Source of the DNA: Halichondria panicea
Taxonomy: Eukaryota; Porifera; Demospongiae; Suberitida; Halichondriidae
Length of the DNA: 64,000 nt
Reading direction: 5' to 3'
Assembly (NCBI RefSeq): GCF_963675165.1
Contig: NC_087388.1
Location: forward strand, 1,156,800-1,220,799
How positions within the stretch are numbered: position 1 is the first letter of the stretch; the number at the start of each line of letters is the position of its first letter. The translations under genes and the position numbers were made by a program. Below the pieces are notes generated by a model. That model saw nothing but the letters and a program-made list of their open reading frames with translations. It had not been told where the DNA came from and did no database searches. This document shows positions 36,600 to 51,207 of the stretch, piece by piece.

Positions 36600-39500
36600 A
36601 TGGCTGATGACAGCCAGTCATGTGATACTCTCCTGCACAATGCTGCAAGCCGTGGGGACTTAGATGAGCTCAGAGAGTTGTTGAAAATAAAGAAATATGA
36701 AGTAGACGTCAGAAACTCACACAACCGAACATCTCTTCATCTCGCATGTGCTAATGGTCATCTCGATACGGTTTGGACGCTAGCCAATGACTTTGGTGCT
36801 GACATAGGAGCTATTGATAATGGTGGTAATACACCATTGCTTTTTGCTGCTAAGAACAAACATGTACAAATAATTATCATGTTGCTTCTATTATCAATGT
36901 GTAGTAGACACCTCTTCAACGGAGACTACATGCCCTGTTCCTTTAGCCGCAGTCAGATGGATTCTCATCATGTTAAACTCTTTGAGGATGTCCTCTTCGA
37001 GTATTACAATGATTCTGAAGCAGTGGAGAAAACTATGCGTCTGATAAGTAACTTCTTTGTTGATTATATTCAATTCAAGGATTATAAAGATGATGGCTTT
37101 ATTGCATTGTTTGTAGCTGCATCACTCGGTCTCAAAGACTTGATTAATCGACTAGTTACACAGAATAAAGTAGACCTGAATATTAGGGGATTCCATGGCT
37201 TGTCTGTTCTCCACTGTGCCTGTTTTGGAGGACACATCCTGCTCATGGAGAGTCTTATTTCAGAGCATCTTATGGACCTTTCTGTTAAGGATACACAAGG
37301 GAACTCAGTTTTGCATTACGCAACTTTAAAGGGGACTCCCTATGAATGCTATGATGGTGACATAGAACTGATCGATAAACTGGTTATGAAGTATGGCCTC
37401 GATCCCACAGGTAGAAATGATGAAGGAGCTACACCTCTACATATTGCAGCTATGTACGGACATGGTGAAACAGTGAGACACCTGATTAGCAAGCACAGTG
37501 CTAATGTTGATTGCACTAATAATCAGAACAATACTCCATTGATGCTAGCTGTGTTTAATGGTTGTGTGCATGTTTTGGATATGCTAATCAAAGAATTCAA
37601 CAGCAGTTGTCATGTCCGAGGTTACAATGGTTATACTCTCCTTTACTATGCATGCAATGGTGGTCATAGAGAAATGATAGACAAATTAGTGCTTGAATAT
37701 GGCCTCAATCCCGCAGATAAAGATAATGATGGTAACACACCTCTACATATTGCAGCCACCTTTAAAGGACGTGTTGAAACAGTGAGACACCTGATTAGCA
37801 AGCACAGTGCTGATGTTGATTGCACTAATAATCAGAACAATACTCCATTGATGCTAGCTGTGCTTAATGGTTGTGTGCATGTTTTAGATATGCTAATCAA
37901 AGAATTTAACAGCAGTTGTCATGTCCGAGGTTACAATGGTTATACTCTCCTTCACCAAGCATGCAATGGTGGTCATATAGAACTGATAGACAAATTAGTG
38001 CTTGAATATGGCCTCAATCCCGCAGATAAAGATAATGATGGTAACACACCTCTACATATTGCAGCCTCCATTAAAGGACGTGTTGAAACAGTGAGACACC
38101 TGATTAGCAAGCACAGTGCTGATGTTGATTGCACTAATAATCAGAACAATACTCCATTGATGCTAGCTATGTTTAATGGTTGTGTGCATGTTTTGGATAT
38201 GCTAATCAAAGAATTCAACAGCAGTTGTCATGTCCGAGGTTACAATGGTTATACTCTCCTTCACTATGCATGCAATGGTGGTCATATAGAAATGATAGAC
38301 AAATTAGTGTTTGAATATGGCCTCAATCCCGCAGATAAAGATAATGATGGTAACACACTTCTACATATTGCAGCCTCCTTTAAAGGACATGTTGAAACAG
38401 TGAGACACCTGATTAGCAAGCACAGTGCTGATGTTGATTGCACTAATAATCAGAACAATACTCCATTGATGCAAGCTGTGTTTAATGGTTGTGTGCATGT
38501 TTTGGATATGCTAATCAAAGAATTCAACAGCAGTTGTCATGTCCGAGGTTACAATGGTTATACTCTCCTTCACTATGCATGCAATGGTGGACATATAGAA
38601 ATGATAGACAAATTAGTGCTTGAATATGGCCTCAATCCCGCAGATAAAGATAATGATGGTAACACACCTCTACATATTGCAGCCTCCATTAAAGGACGTG
38701 TTGAAACAGTGAGATACCTGATTAGCAAGCACAGTGCTGATGTTGATTGCACTAATAATCAGAACAATACTCCATTGATGCTAGCTATGTTTAATGGTTG
38801 TGTGCATGTTTTGGATATGCTAATCAAAGAATTCAACAGCAGTTGTCATGTCCGAGATGACGATGGTTATACTCTCCTTCACCAAGCATGCCGTTGTGGT
38901 CATATAGAACTGATAGACAAATTAGTGCTTGAATATGGCCTCAATCCCGCAGATAAAGATAATGATGGTAACACACCTCTACATATTGCAGCCACCTTTA
39001 AAGGACGTGTTGAAACAGTGAGACACCTGATTAGCAAGCACAGTGCTGATGTTGATTGCACTAATAATCAGAACAATACTCCATTGATGCTAGCTGTGCT
39101 TAATGGTTGTGTGCATGTTTTAGATATGCTAATCAAAGAATTTAACAGCAGTTGTCATGTCCGAGGTTACAATGGTTATACTCTCCTTCACCAAGCATGC
39201 AATGGTGGTCATATAGAACTGATAGACAAATTAGTGCTTGAATATGGCCTCAATCCCGCAGATAAAGATAATGATGGTAACACACCTCTACATATTGCAG
39301 CCTCCATTAAAGGACGTGTTGAAACAGTGAGACACCTGATTAGCAAGCACAGTGCTGATGTTGATTGCACTAATAATCAGAACAATACTCCATTGATGCT
39401 AGCTATGTTTAATGGTTGTGTGCATGTTTTGGATATGCTAATCAAAGAATTCAACAGCAGTTGTCATGTCCAAGGTTACAATGGTTATACTCTCCTTCAC

Positions 39501-42500
39501 TATGCATGCAATGGTGGTCATATAGAAATGATAGACAAATTAGTGTTTGAATATGGCCTCAATCCCGCAGATAAAGATAATGATGGTAACACACTTCTAC
39601 ATATTGCAGCCTCCTTTAAAGGACATGTTGAAACAGTGAGACACCTGATTAGCAAGCACAGTGCTGATGTTGATTGCACTAATAATCAGAACAATACTCC
39701 ATTGATGCAAGCTGTGTTTAATGGTTGTGTGCATGTTTTGGATATGCTAATCAAAGAATTCAACAGCAGTTGTCATGTCCGAGGTTACAATGGTTATACT
39801 CTCCTTCACTATGCATGCAATGGTGGACATATAGAAATGATAGACAAATTAGTGCTTGAATATGGCCTCAATCCCGCAGATAAAGATAATGATGGTAACA
39901 CACCTCTACATATTGCAGCCTCCATTAAAGGACGTGTTGAAACAGTGAGATACCTGATTAGCAAGCACAGTGCTGATGTTGATTGCACTAATAATCAGAA
40001 CAATACTCCATTGATGCTAGCTATGTTTAATGGTTGTGTGCATGTTTTGGATATGCTAATCAAAGAATTCAACAGCAGTTGTCATGTCCGAGATGACGAT
40101 GGTTATACTCTCCTTCACCAAGCATGCCGTTGTGGTCATATAGAACTGATAGACAAATTAGTGCTTGAATATGGCCTCAATCCCGCAGATAAAGATAATG
40201 ATGGTAACACACCTCTACATATTGCAGCCTCCATTAAAGGACGTGTTGAAACAGTGAGACACCTGATTAGCAAGCACAGTGCTGATGTTGATTGCACTAA
40301 TAATCAGAACAATACTCCATTGATGCTAGCTGTGTTTAATGGTTGTGTGCATGTTTTGGATATGCTAATCAAAGAATTCAACAGCAGTTGTCATGTCCGA
40401 GGTTACAATGGTTATACTCTCCTTCACTATGCATGCAATGGTGGTCATATAGAAATGATAGACAAATTAGTGCTTGAATATGGCCTCAATCCCGCAGATA
40501 AAGATAATGATGGTAATACACTTCTACATATTGCAGCCTCCTTTAAAGGACATGTTGAAACAGTGAGACACCTGATTAGCAAGCACAGTGCTGATGTTGA
40601 TTGCACTAATAATCAGAACAATACTCCATTGATGCAAGCTGTGTTTAATGGTTGTGTGCATGTTTTGGATATGCTAATCAAAGAATTCAACAGCAGTTGT
40701 CATGTCCGAGGTTACAATGGTTATACTCTCCTTCACTATGCATGCAATGGTGGACATATAGAAATGATAGACAAATTAGTGCTTGAATATGGCCTCAATC
40801 CCGCAGATAAAGATAATGATGGTAACACACCTCTACATATTGCAGCCTCCATTAAAGGACGTGTTGAAACAGTGAGACACCTGATTAGCAAGCACAGTGC
40901 TGATGTTGATTGCACTAATAATCAGAACAATACTCCATTGATGCTAGCTGTGTTTAATGGTTGTGTGCATGTTTTGGATATGCTAATCAAAGAATTCAAC
41001 AGCAGTTGTCATGTCCGAGGTTACAATGGTTATACTCTCCTTCACTATGCATGCAATGGTGGACATATAGAAATGATAGACAAATTAGTGCTTGAATATG
41101 GCCTCAATCCCGCAGATAAAGATAATGATGGTAACACACCTCTACATATTGCAGCCTCCATTAAAGGATGTGTTGAAACAGTGAGACACCTGATTAGCAA
41201 GCACAGTGCTGATGTTGATTGCACTAATAATCAGAACAATACTCCATTGATGCTAGCTATGTTTAATGGTTGTGTGCATGTTTTGGATATGCTAATCAAA
41301 GAATTCAACAGCAGTTGTCATGTTCGAGATGACGATGGTTATACTCTCCTTCACCAAGCATGCCGTTGTGGTCATATAGAACTGATAGACAAATTAGTGC
41401 TTGAATATGGCCTCAATCCCGCAGATAAAGATAATGATGGTAACACACCTCTACATATTGCAGCCTCCATTAAAGGACGTGTTGAAACAGTGAGACACCT
41501 GATTAGCAAGCACAGTGCTGATGTTGCTTGCACTAATAATCAGAACAATACTCCATTGATGCTAGCTGTGTTTAATGGTTGTGTGCATGTTTTGGATATG
41601 CTAATCAAAGAATTCAACAGCAATTGTCATGTCCGAGGTTACAATGGTTATATTCTCCTTCACTATGCATGCAATGGTGGTCATATAGAAATGATAGACA
41701 AATTAGTGTTTGAATATGGCCTCAATCCCGCAGATAAAGATAATGATGGTAACACACTTCTACATATTGCAGCCTCCTTTAAAGGACATGTTGAAACAGT
41801 GAGACACCTGATTAGCAAGCACAGTGCTGATGTTGATTGCACTAATAATCAGAACAATACTCCATTGATGCAAGCTGTGTTTAATGGTTGTGTGCATGTT
41901 TTGGATATGCTAATCAAAGAATTCAACAGCAGTTGTCATGTCCGAGGTTACAATGGTTATACTCTCCTTCACTATGCATGCAATGGTGGTCATATAGAAA
42001 TGATAGACAAATTAGTGCTTGAATATGGCCTCAATCCCGCAGATAAAGATAAGGATGGTAACACACCTCTACATATTGCAGCCTCCATTAAAGGACGTGT
42101 TGAAACAGTGAGACACCTGATTAGCAAGCACAGTGCTGATGTTGATTGCACTAATAATCAGAACAATACTCCATTGATGCTAGCTATGTTTAATGGTTGT
42201 GTGCATGTTTTGGATATGCTAATCAAAGAATTCAACAGCAGTTGTCATGTCCGAGATGACGATGGTTATACTCTCCTTCACCAAGCATGCCGTTGTGGTC
42301 ATATAGAACTGATAGACAAATTAGTGCTTGAATATGGCCTCAATCCCGCAGATAAAGATAATGATGGTAACACACCTCTACATATTGCAGCCTCCATTAA
42401 AGGACGTGTTGAAACAGTGAGACACCTGATTAGCAAGCACAGTGCTGATATTGATTGCACTAATAATCAAAACAGTACACCATCGATGCTAGCTGTGCCG

Positions 42501-45500
42501 AACAAACAGGTAACTGTTTTGAATGTGTTAGTCAAAGAATTCAACAGCAATTGTCATGTCCGAGATCGCTATGGTCAAACTCTCCTTCACCAAGTATGCG
42601 GCGATGGTGGCCACATTGAAATGATAGACAAACTGGTGATGGAATGTGGCCTCAATCTCGAAGATAGGGACGGTAAAGGAAACACACCTCTACATATTGC
42701 AGCCTGGGCAGGACATGTTGAAACAGTGAGACACCTGATCAATAAGCACAGTGCTGATACTGATTGCACTAATAATGAGAATGATACACCATTGATGGTG
42801 GCTTGGTTGATGGGTCATAGTCATGTTTTGGATGTATTAGTCAGAGAATTCAACAGCAGTTGTCACATCCGAAGTTATACTCTCCTTCACTGTGCATGCG
42901 AGCGTGGCCATATAAAACTGATAGACAAACTAGTAAATAAATATGGCCTCAATTTCAGAGACAGAAGAGATAATGATGGAAATACATCTCTACATATTGC
43001 AGCCTTGTTCGGACATGTTGAAGCAGTGAGACACCTGATTAGTAAACACAGTATTGATATCGATTGCTCCAATAACCAGAACGTTACTCCGTTGATGCTG
43101 GCTGTGCTCAATGGTCACATACATGTTTTTGATGAATTAGTCAAAGAATTTAACAGCTGTTGTCATGTCCAAGATTGCAACGGTCAAACTCTCCTTCACT
43201 ATGCATGTGATGGTGGTCATATAGAACTAATAGACAAACTGGTATTGGAATATGGCCTCAGTCTCAGAGTTAGAGATGATAATGGAGACACACCTCTACA
43301 TTTTGCAGCCGTTAAAGGACATTTTGAAACAGTAGAACACCTGATCAGTAAGTACAATGTTTATACTGATGTCACCAATAATAGCAATAACACTCCATTG
43401 ATGCTAGCTGCACTGAAAGATCATGACAATGTTTTGGATGTGCTAGTCAAAGAATTTAACCGAAGTCGTCACGTCAGAGGTTATACTCTTCTTCACTCTG
43501 CTTGCGATTGTGGCTATATAAAACTGATAGAAAAACTTGTGATAGTATATGGCCTTGATCTTGGTGATAGGAATAATGATGGAAACACACCTCTACATAT
43601 TGGAGCCAAGAAAGGACATGTTGAAACAGTGAGACACTTGATTACTCAGCACAAAGTTGAAACCAATATCACTAACAATGTTAACTCTACCCCATTGTGT
43701 TTAGCTGCTCAAAGTGGTCATGAGATTGTGATACATGCTCTGATTAAAGAGTTCAATTGCAGCCCACATGTCAGAGGCTGCAATGGTCAAACTCTACTTC
43801 ATTACGCTTGCCAGAATGGTCACGTGAAACTGTTGAATAAATTGTTAGTCAAGTATAAGGTAGAACCATCAATTAGAGATAATGATGGAAACACACCTCT
43901 GCATATTTTGTGTCGTACTCTGCACACTGAAGAAGAGAGGCTAAGAACAATGCTTTGCAAGTATCAGTACTGGACAGTGTTTCAAGTGAATAATGATGGC
44001 AACACACCTCTTCACACAGCAACTCTCTCTGAACAAGCTCATTGTGCACGCTTACTACTGCAGAAATACAATGCTCCACTTTTTGTGCGAAACAAAGATG
44101 GGAAGACCGCCCTTGATCTAGCTAAAGCTCAGAGAAGCCATGAAATTGTTAAAATTTTCAAAAATCATAATTCTGAGATGCAGTTAACATATCGGCAACT
44201 AGATAAACTCGCTAAACAAGAGTTTGGTGATGAAAAAAACCTCACCAGAATATTTGTTGTAGGTCATCCAGGTGCAGGGAAATCCACGCTTGTTGAAACT
44301 ATCAAAACAGAAGGTTTGATTAGCTACTTCAGCACATCCACTGTTGCCCCTCACACTGCAGGTATTGTTCCAAGTACTTATGACAGTAATGCTTATGGAA
44401 GAATGATACTCTATGATTTTGCTGGTGATTCCGAGTACTATTCCTCACATGCTGCAATTATGGAGTCAATCAACACATCAAAAGGAAGTAATATATATTT
44501 GATAGTTTGTGATTTGAGTAAAGGCGAAGAAGCTGCTGTCACTAAATACAGCTACTGGCTTTCATTTCTATCATACAATATTAAGCAATTCTCAAACACA
44601 ATTATCCTTCCAGTGGGAAGCCATGCTGATGTAATTAACAAAACCTCAGTTAAACAAGCGTTATGTATGCTTGACAGTGTATCCAAAAAATTCTGTAGCA
44701 GCTCCAAGATTGATGATTTACACATCGAACAAAGTGTTGCTCTTGATTGTCGTAAACGAGGAGCTGTAGTGAATGATATAAAAGAACTAACAAAGAGATT
44801 CTCCAATTTAGTATCCCTTTCCCCAGAGACAAGCACACTCTTGGGATTGTTGAAGAAAGACTTTGAACACGTTTCAGCTTGCAAAATAAGCCTCCTTATC
44901 TCTCACATAGAAGATACTGGAATTCCGCTGCCACTAAATTCTTCATCGCTATACCTTCTCATAAGAGAGTTGGATGATTTGGGTCTGCTAATGGTAATAG
45001 AGAGAGAAGGGGACTCCATTGAGAACCACATAATCATTCTCAAGATATCAACATTCACATCAGATTTGCACAAAAAACTCTTTTCAGAGCCTGCTAGAAC
45101 TGACCTCACCAAGCATATTGATCAACTCAAGTTTAGCGTAGGTATTATTCCAGAATCACTACTGGAGAAAGTACTGCCAGAGTACATCACAAAAGAAAGT
45201 TTACTTAAGCTGCAATACTGTCAAGAAATTGAGAATTTGAACGTGGAAGAGGACCACACTCTTTCTCAACTCACTTCAGAACCAGTAACAACAGATGGTG
45301 CCACTAAAGAGAAGTCTCATTTATTTTTCCCTGCTCTATGTGATCTCAAGCTTGTGGACATTCAATGGCCTAAATCTGAAGGTGATAAGATTACTTTGGG
45401 ATGGTATGCTAAATGTGATGGTGACAGATTTGATTTCTTCCCAACACGATTTCTCCATGTGCTTATTGTTAACCTCTCTCACAACTTTGCATTAAAGCAA

Positions 45501-46666
45501 AACTTGCCCACAAGACACAGACTCTCCACTGCACCTTCCAATTCTTTGATTGCTGAGGTACATGCTGCCAATCCTAGCTGTTGCGTCTGGTCGACTGGTT
45601 TGCATTGGCTTATGAAGAATGGAGTGGAAGTATTTGTCGATATGCCTAAAGACGCTGATAGTAAAGAACTGATTGTACTAGCAAGAAGTGACGTCAGAAA
45701 TCAAGCCAAGTGTTCTGAAACTCTGGAACTAGTTATTCAAAAGGTAGTAGAAGCAAAAATGGAGTTCTGTGCTGGTATAGTGCCTTCTGTTTACCTTCTT
45801 GATCCAAGCAATCTCAAGGATGAACCTTTTACGAATGCTATAAATTCACCTAAATACGCTCTCAGAGATATCGAAGAAGCACTAGCAGAAGGCACTGAGG
45901 AAGTTGCCGATAAAGACAGACATTGCTTCTCCACTCCAATCAAAGAATGGATTAGCCCAACAAGATGGGCCATATCTTACTGGAGTAAGTTTCACACACA
46001 CATATATACCCACATACTTAATTTATTTGTTTGTTATTGTACTACAGATCTGTTTTTTCCAATGGATACCTTCTTGGTTCATTCTGCTTTGCAAGAAGTA
46101 ACCGGTGCTCAATGGAAACTGCTAGGAATTAGTCTTCCAATTCCCTGGAACAAATTAGAGGACATTGAGAATAATGACTCATCATACCCTGGTGACATTG
46201 CTAAGAAAGAAGAAGTAATTCGACTGTGGATGTCTCAAGAACCCACCTGGATAGTGTTGGTAGAGGCTCTCAGTCAATCTACATATGGATGGTCACAGAA
46301 TTCAAGTCAAATCTCACAAGAGCACAGTAAGTGCCTCACAATCATTAGCTATATTGCCCTGCTTATTCATGCGTGCATTATATAGATGTGCCTCTACAAA
46401 AGAAAATTCTTGAAAACGATTCATCCCTCCGTCCTGACAAGGAATTTCTCCAATCGTTTGCTGCCATCATTGGCTCTCGATGGCAGTGTCTTGCTTCTCC
46501 CCTCTCCCTCACTTCTGAAGACATTGTGAGCATCAAGAGAGAGACAAGAGGATCAGAGCCAATCAGACAAGCACTCGTCATGCTACAGAAGTGGGCAACC
46601 AGGGAGACGGCAACTTATGGTCAGTTGAGAGAGAGGCTCCGTACACTCTCAGTGTTTCATATCTGA
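36600..46666 (+). CDS. Giant ankyrin-ROCO-death-death protein, locus 3
   Basis: Exons 36600-45984, 46048-46326 and 46386-46666 give 3,314 residues, all junctions phase 1. Residues about 10-2500 are ankyrin repeats, on the order of seventy, most in sixteen near-identical triple-ankyrin units. The insert near residues 90-165 (CSFSRSQMDSHH and following) is shared with paralogues. GHPGAGKST starts at residue 2555, followed by DFAGDSEYYSSH and VGSHADVI; the COR-like region runs from about 2740 to 3128. Exon 2 (3129-3221) is a death domain with WKLLGISLPIPWNKLEDI and EVIRLWMSQEPTW; exon 3 (3222-3314) is a second, with FAAIIGSRWQ and ALVMLQKWATRE. The first intron (63 nt) is stop-free and a multiple of three, so retention would keep the frame. 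Intact throughout and the best candidate for the functional family member. Likely a cytosolic sensor-scaffold that recruits death-domain partners. Confidence 0.93.
37704..42460 (+). repeat. 309-bp tandem array inside locus 3 (16 units)
   Basis: The phrase CTCAATCCCGCAGATAAAGA recurs at exact 309-bp steps from 37704 to 42339, sixteen times. Each unit encodes 103 residues, that is three ankyrin repeats. Variant residues (ATFKGR, ASIKGR, ASFKGH; LAVLNG, LAMFNG, MQAVFNG; RGYNG, RDDDG) define a four-unit higher-order period of 1,236 bp. The first two higher-order blocks (37704-38939 and 38940-40175) appear nearly identical; I noticed one difference, CCGAGG versus CCAAGG near 39470. Confidence 0.95.
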
Positions 46667-46829
46667 GAACTTTAGTATCATGCATCACGCCACATCCCTA
46701 CTTTAATGCACCTATACTGTAGATACATTTTTTGTGTCACTGAACTTGCCATTAGCAATACTAGCTACGTTCTAGTCTACTGCAATTTAATTTCTGTACT
46801 GCCTTGCAATACACTATATACAACCTTCA

Positions 46830-48690
46830 AAAAATCGCATAATTTTGCTAGCCCTTTACTAGTTTCTTAATGTTGTCAATTCTCTTATTAGTCAAAATTA
46901 ATGCTTCCCCCGAGTAATTTTTGTTTATGTTGAACAAAAGTTTGTTACAGCACTCCAAGATTGATGATTTACAAATCGTTGTTCTTAATTGATGTTATAG
47001 CGCGAGCTAGGAACTGTGTAGTTAAGAACTTACTAAGAATTACCTCGGACTTTCCCCGGAGACAAACTCTCCTGGAAAAAAACTTTGAACATGTTCCAGC
47101 TTGCAAAGTTAAGCCACCTCCGTTCTCTCACATAGAAACTGGAATTCCATTGCCTATAAATTTTTCATCACTATAATTATATATAGTTATATACACTCTA
47201 TTAAGAGAATTACAGTCTATAGTATCAACTCATATTTACTACAGCTGACGTGTGTTATTCTCGGAGTGCTACGGTTTGACTTTGAATAGAGAGAGCTAGA
47301 AGGGGACTCCATTGATATAATGATTATCAAGATCTCAACATTCACATCAGATGTACAATAAACTGTTTTCAGATTCTGCTAGAGCGGACCTCACCATGCT
47401 CGCAGGCACATCGATTAACTCAAACTCATAATCAGTGCAGGCATTATTACGGTGGCCCTGAGCGTTACTATTAGTTCACCTTAGCTACTTGATACTTCGC
47501 CTACCTTAGCTACTGGGTAGTTCGCCTACCTTAGCTACTGGGTAGTTCTACTTGATAGTTCGCCTACCTTAGCTACTGGGTAGTTCACCTACCTTAGCTA
47601 CTGGGTAGTTCTACTTGATAGTTCGCCTACCTTAGCTACTGGGTAGTTCACCTACCTTAGCTACTGGGTAGTTCTACTTGATAGTTCGCCTACCTTAGCT
47701 ACTGGGTAGTTCTACTTGATAGTTCGCCTACCTTAGCTACTGGGTAGTTCACCTACCTTAGCTACTGGGTAGTTCTACTTGATAGTTCGCCTACCTTAGC
47801 TACTTGATAGTTCACCTACCTTCGCTGCTTGATAGTTCACCTACCTTAGCTACTTCGCAATTGACCTTTGAACTGCATGTTAATTCTATTTAATGCTGCT
47901 GTAGCCGTACTGTACATAGCGACTAGAGATCAATAATGAGAGCTACATAGCACGTATACAGGTACTGAGGATTATCTAACAGCAATGCAAGACTAGAGTA
48001 CCACACCAGAACCATTGTATAGTACAGAATTCTTGTGCTGCAATGGGATTAGGAGATATAAACGTGAACAACTTGAACTGCATGTGTTGTATTAGTCTAG
48101 GGCCAGACCTTTTCTCAGAGGGGAGGGGGAAGAGAAGAAAAAGGTCTCTTAATCCTAGCTCTATTGCCCCAAGCTATTAGACTAGCTAGTATTGTGAATA
48201 ACATGTAACTTCCAAATGAATCAAGTGTGGTACTCTCATCTTGCATTGCTGTTACCCATAGGGTATAGCACTAACCGGCTGCAGATAATCCTCAGTACCT
48301 GTATATATACATGGAGCTCTCATTTATATTGAGTTGCATGGCTCCAGCAGCAGCATTAACATACAGTTCAAAGGTCAACTTCGAAGTAGCTAAGGTTGGC
48401 GAACTACCCAGTAGCTAAGGTTGGCGAACTACCCAGTAGCTAAGGTTGGCGAACTACCCAGTAGCTAAGGTTGGCAAACTACCCAGTAGCTAAGGTTGGC
48501 GAACTACCCAGTAGCTAAGGTAGGCGAACTACCCAGTAGCTAAGGTAGGCGAAGTATCAAGTAGCTAAGGTGAACTAATAGTAACGCTCAGGGCCACCGT
48601 ACATTATTCTAGAATCTTTACTGTAGAGAGTATACTATAGAGTACATCACAAAATACTTAAGGTGCAGTACCAAAACGAAGGGCTCTACT
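46830..48690 (+). pseudogene. COR-region relic of an ankyrin-ROCO gene, split by fold-back element
   Basis: Fragments match the COR part of the family: CTCCAAGATTGATGATTTAC (46953), TTTGAACATGTTCCAGCTTG (47084), CATAGAAACTGGAATTCC (47140), GGGGACTCCATTGA (47301), ATTCACATCAGATGTACA (47340), and after the insertion GAATCTTTACTGTAGAGAG (48612) and GAGTACATCACAAAA (48636). Stops and indels abound. The leading part (46836-46930) matches the foreign joint of pseudogene locus 2 at about 26190-26275, so both derive from one already deleted ancestor. Confidence 0.8.
47449..48600. mobile_element. Fold-back transposon with 25-bp internal repeats
   Basis: A 1,152-bp element whose two halves are inverted copies. 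Ends are ACGGTGGCCCTGAGCGTTAC and its complement; 8-bp flanks GCATTATT (47441-47448) and ACATTATT (48601-48608) look like a target duplication with one change. The left arm has irregular tandem copies of CTACTGGGTAGTTC with CCTACCTTAG and an alternative ACTTGATAGTTC module; the right arm has about six regular 25-bp units beginning GTAGCTAAGGTTGGCGAAC. The inner portion (47860-48370) is also inverted but diverged. No ORF. It sits inside the COR relic. Confidence 0.9.
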
Positions 48691-48927
48691 AATTAAGTGA
48701 AATCTCGTTTATAATAATTATAATCCCTTGCATGGTTACATGCATGTGTGCTATAGCCTCGATCCCAATGCAGGCCGCTCTTCCTCAAAGAGTGGGAGGC
48801 CAGTGAAGGAGGCTAGTGTACTATGTACTCTGGAACGAACTGGTGTCATTGACACATTATTTAAATCATGGTAAATAGTGGTTGAAAAAGACAACTGTAC
48901 AAACATAACATGCAAGATTTGCTATGG

Positions 48928-50728
<1,801 letters not shown>

Positions 50729-50736
50729 TTAGACGG

Positions 50737-50779
50737 GCGTCGCCGCCCTCCCTACCTGGGTCCGGGAGGGCGGCGTCGC
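50737..50779. other. GC-rich hairpin upstream of DUS2
   Basis: Arms 50737-50752 and 50764-50779 (GCGTCGCCGCCCTCCC and complement with one mismatch) around an 11-nt loop, in otherwise AT-rich DNA. It is just 5' of the DUS2 N-terminal exon, so promoter, 5' UTR or element remnant are all possible. Confidence 0.6.
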
Positions 50780-51048
50780 TCTGTTTCAATTTCAATTTCA
50801 TTCCACTGTCAGCTACATGCAAAAAACAAGACTTGAACAAGCATTGAACAAGCTACATACCCCAGACTGCACTGCAAGACTGTGTCAATGGTAAACAAAC
50901 CCTTAAATGTTGCAGCTTGCAAAATAATGTTTACATAGTTCAGGGGTGCTGTTCGTTGATGTTTATAAAAGCATCAACGTTTAGGCAGATCGAGGAAGGG
51001 GATTGAAAACGGGATCACGTGAGCTTATGCTTGCAATGTAAGGCCTCT
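50780..51048. other. Non-coding spacer
   Basis: Contains TTTCAATTTCAATTTCATTC direct repeats and a small hairpin GTTGATG...CATCAAC near 50956. No gene recognised. Confidence 0.4.
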
Positions 51049-51057
51049 GGACCAGAG

Positions 51058-51207
51058 CAGAGGAGGTACGACAGGCGCGGCGCAGCTCAAGCTATTAGTC
51101 TTTGATTGAGCAATAATTATTACTTATCTGCCCAACGTCGTATGTTTTGCTGAGTGTAATCAGTGGCTAATTGCTTGAGCTGCACCACGCCTGTCGGACC
51201 TACTCTG
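51058..51207. mobile_element. Second copy of the CAGAGGAGGTACGACAGG MITE
   Basis: Same ends and interior as 16505-16660 with a slightly altered right end (TACTCTG). Flanks GGACCAGAG and GGGCCAGAA agree at seven of nine positions. The left flank CCAGAG and right flank CCAGAAGGAGG suggest that it landed in the terminal repeat of the larger element that follows. Confidence 0.8.

Noticed and set aside
45985..46047. Continuous 3,261-residue reading through the first intron of locus 3
   Set aside because: GTAAGT and an AG acceptor are present and the paralogues splice at the same place; the residues coded by the intron are not conserved.
47460..47860. CRISPR-like regular repeats
   Set aside because: The units are contiguous, have no unique spacers, appear inverted in the other arm, and the genome is eukaryotic; they are transposon arm repeats.
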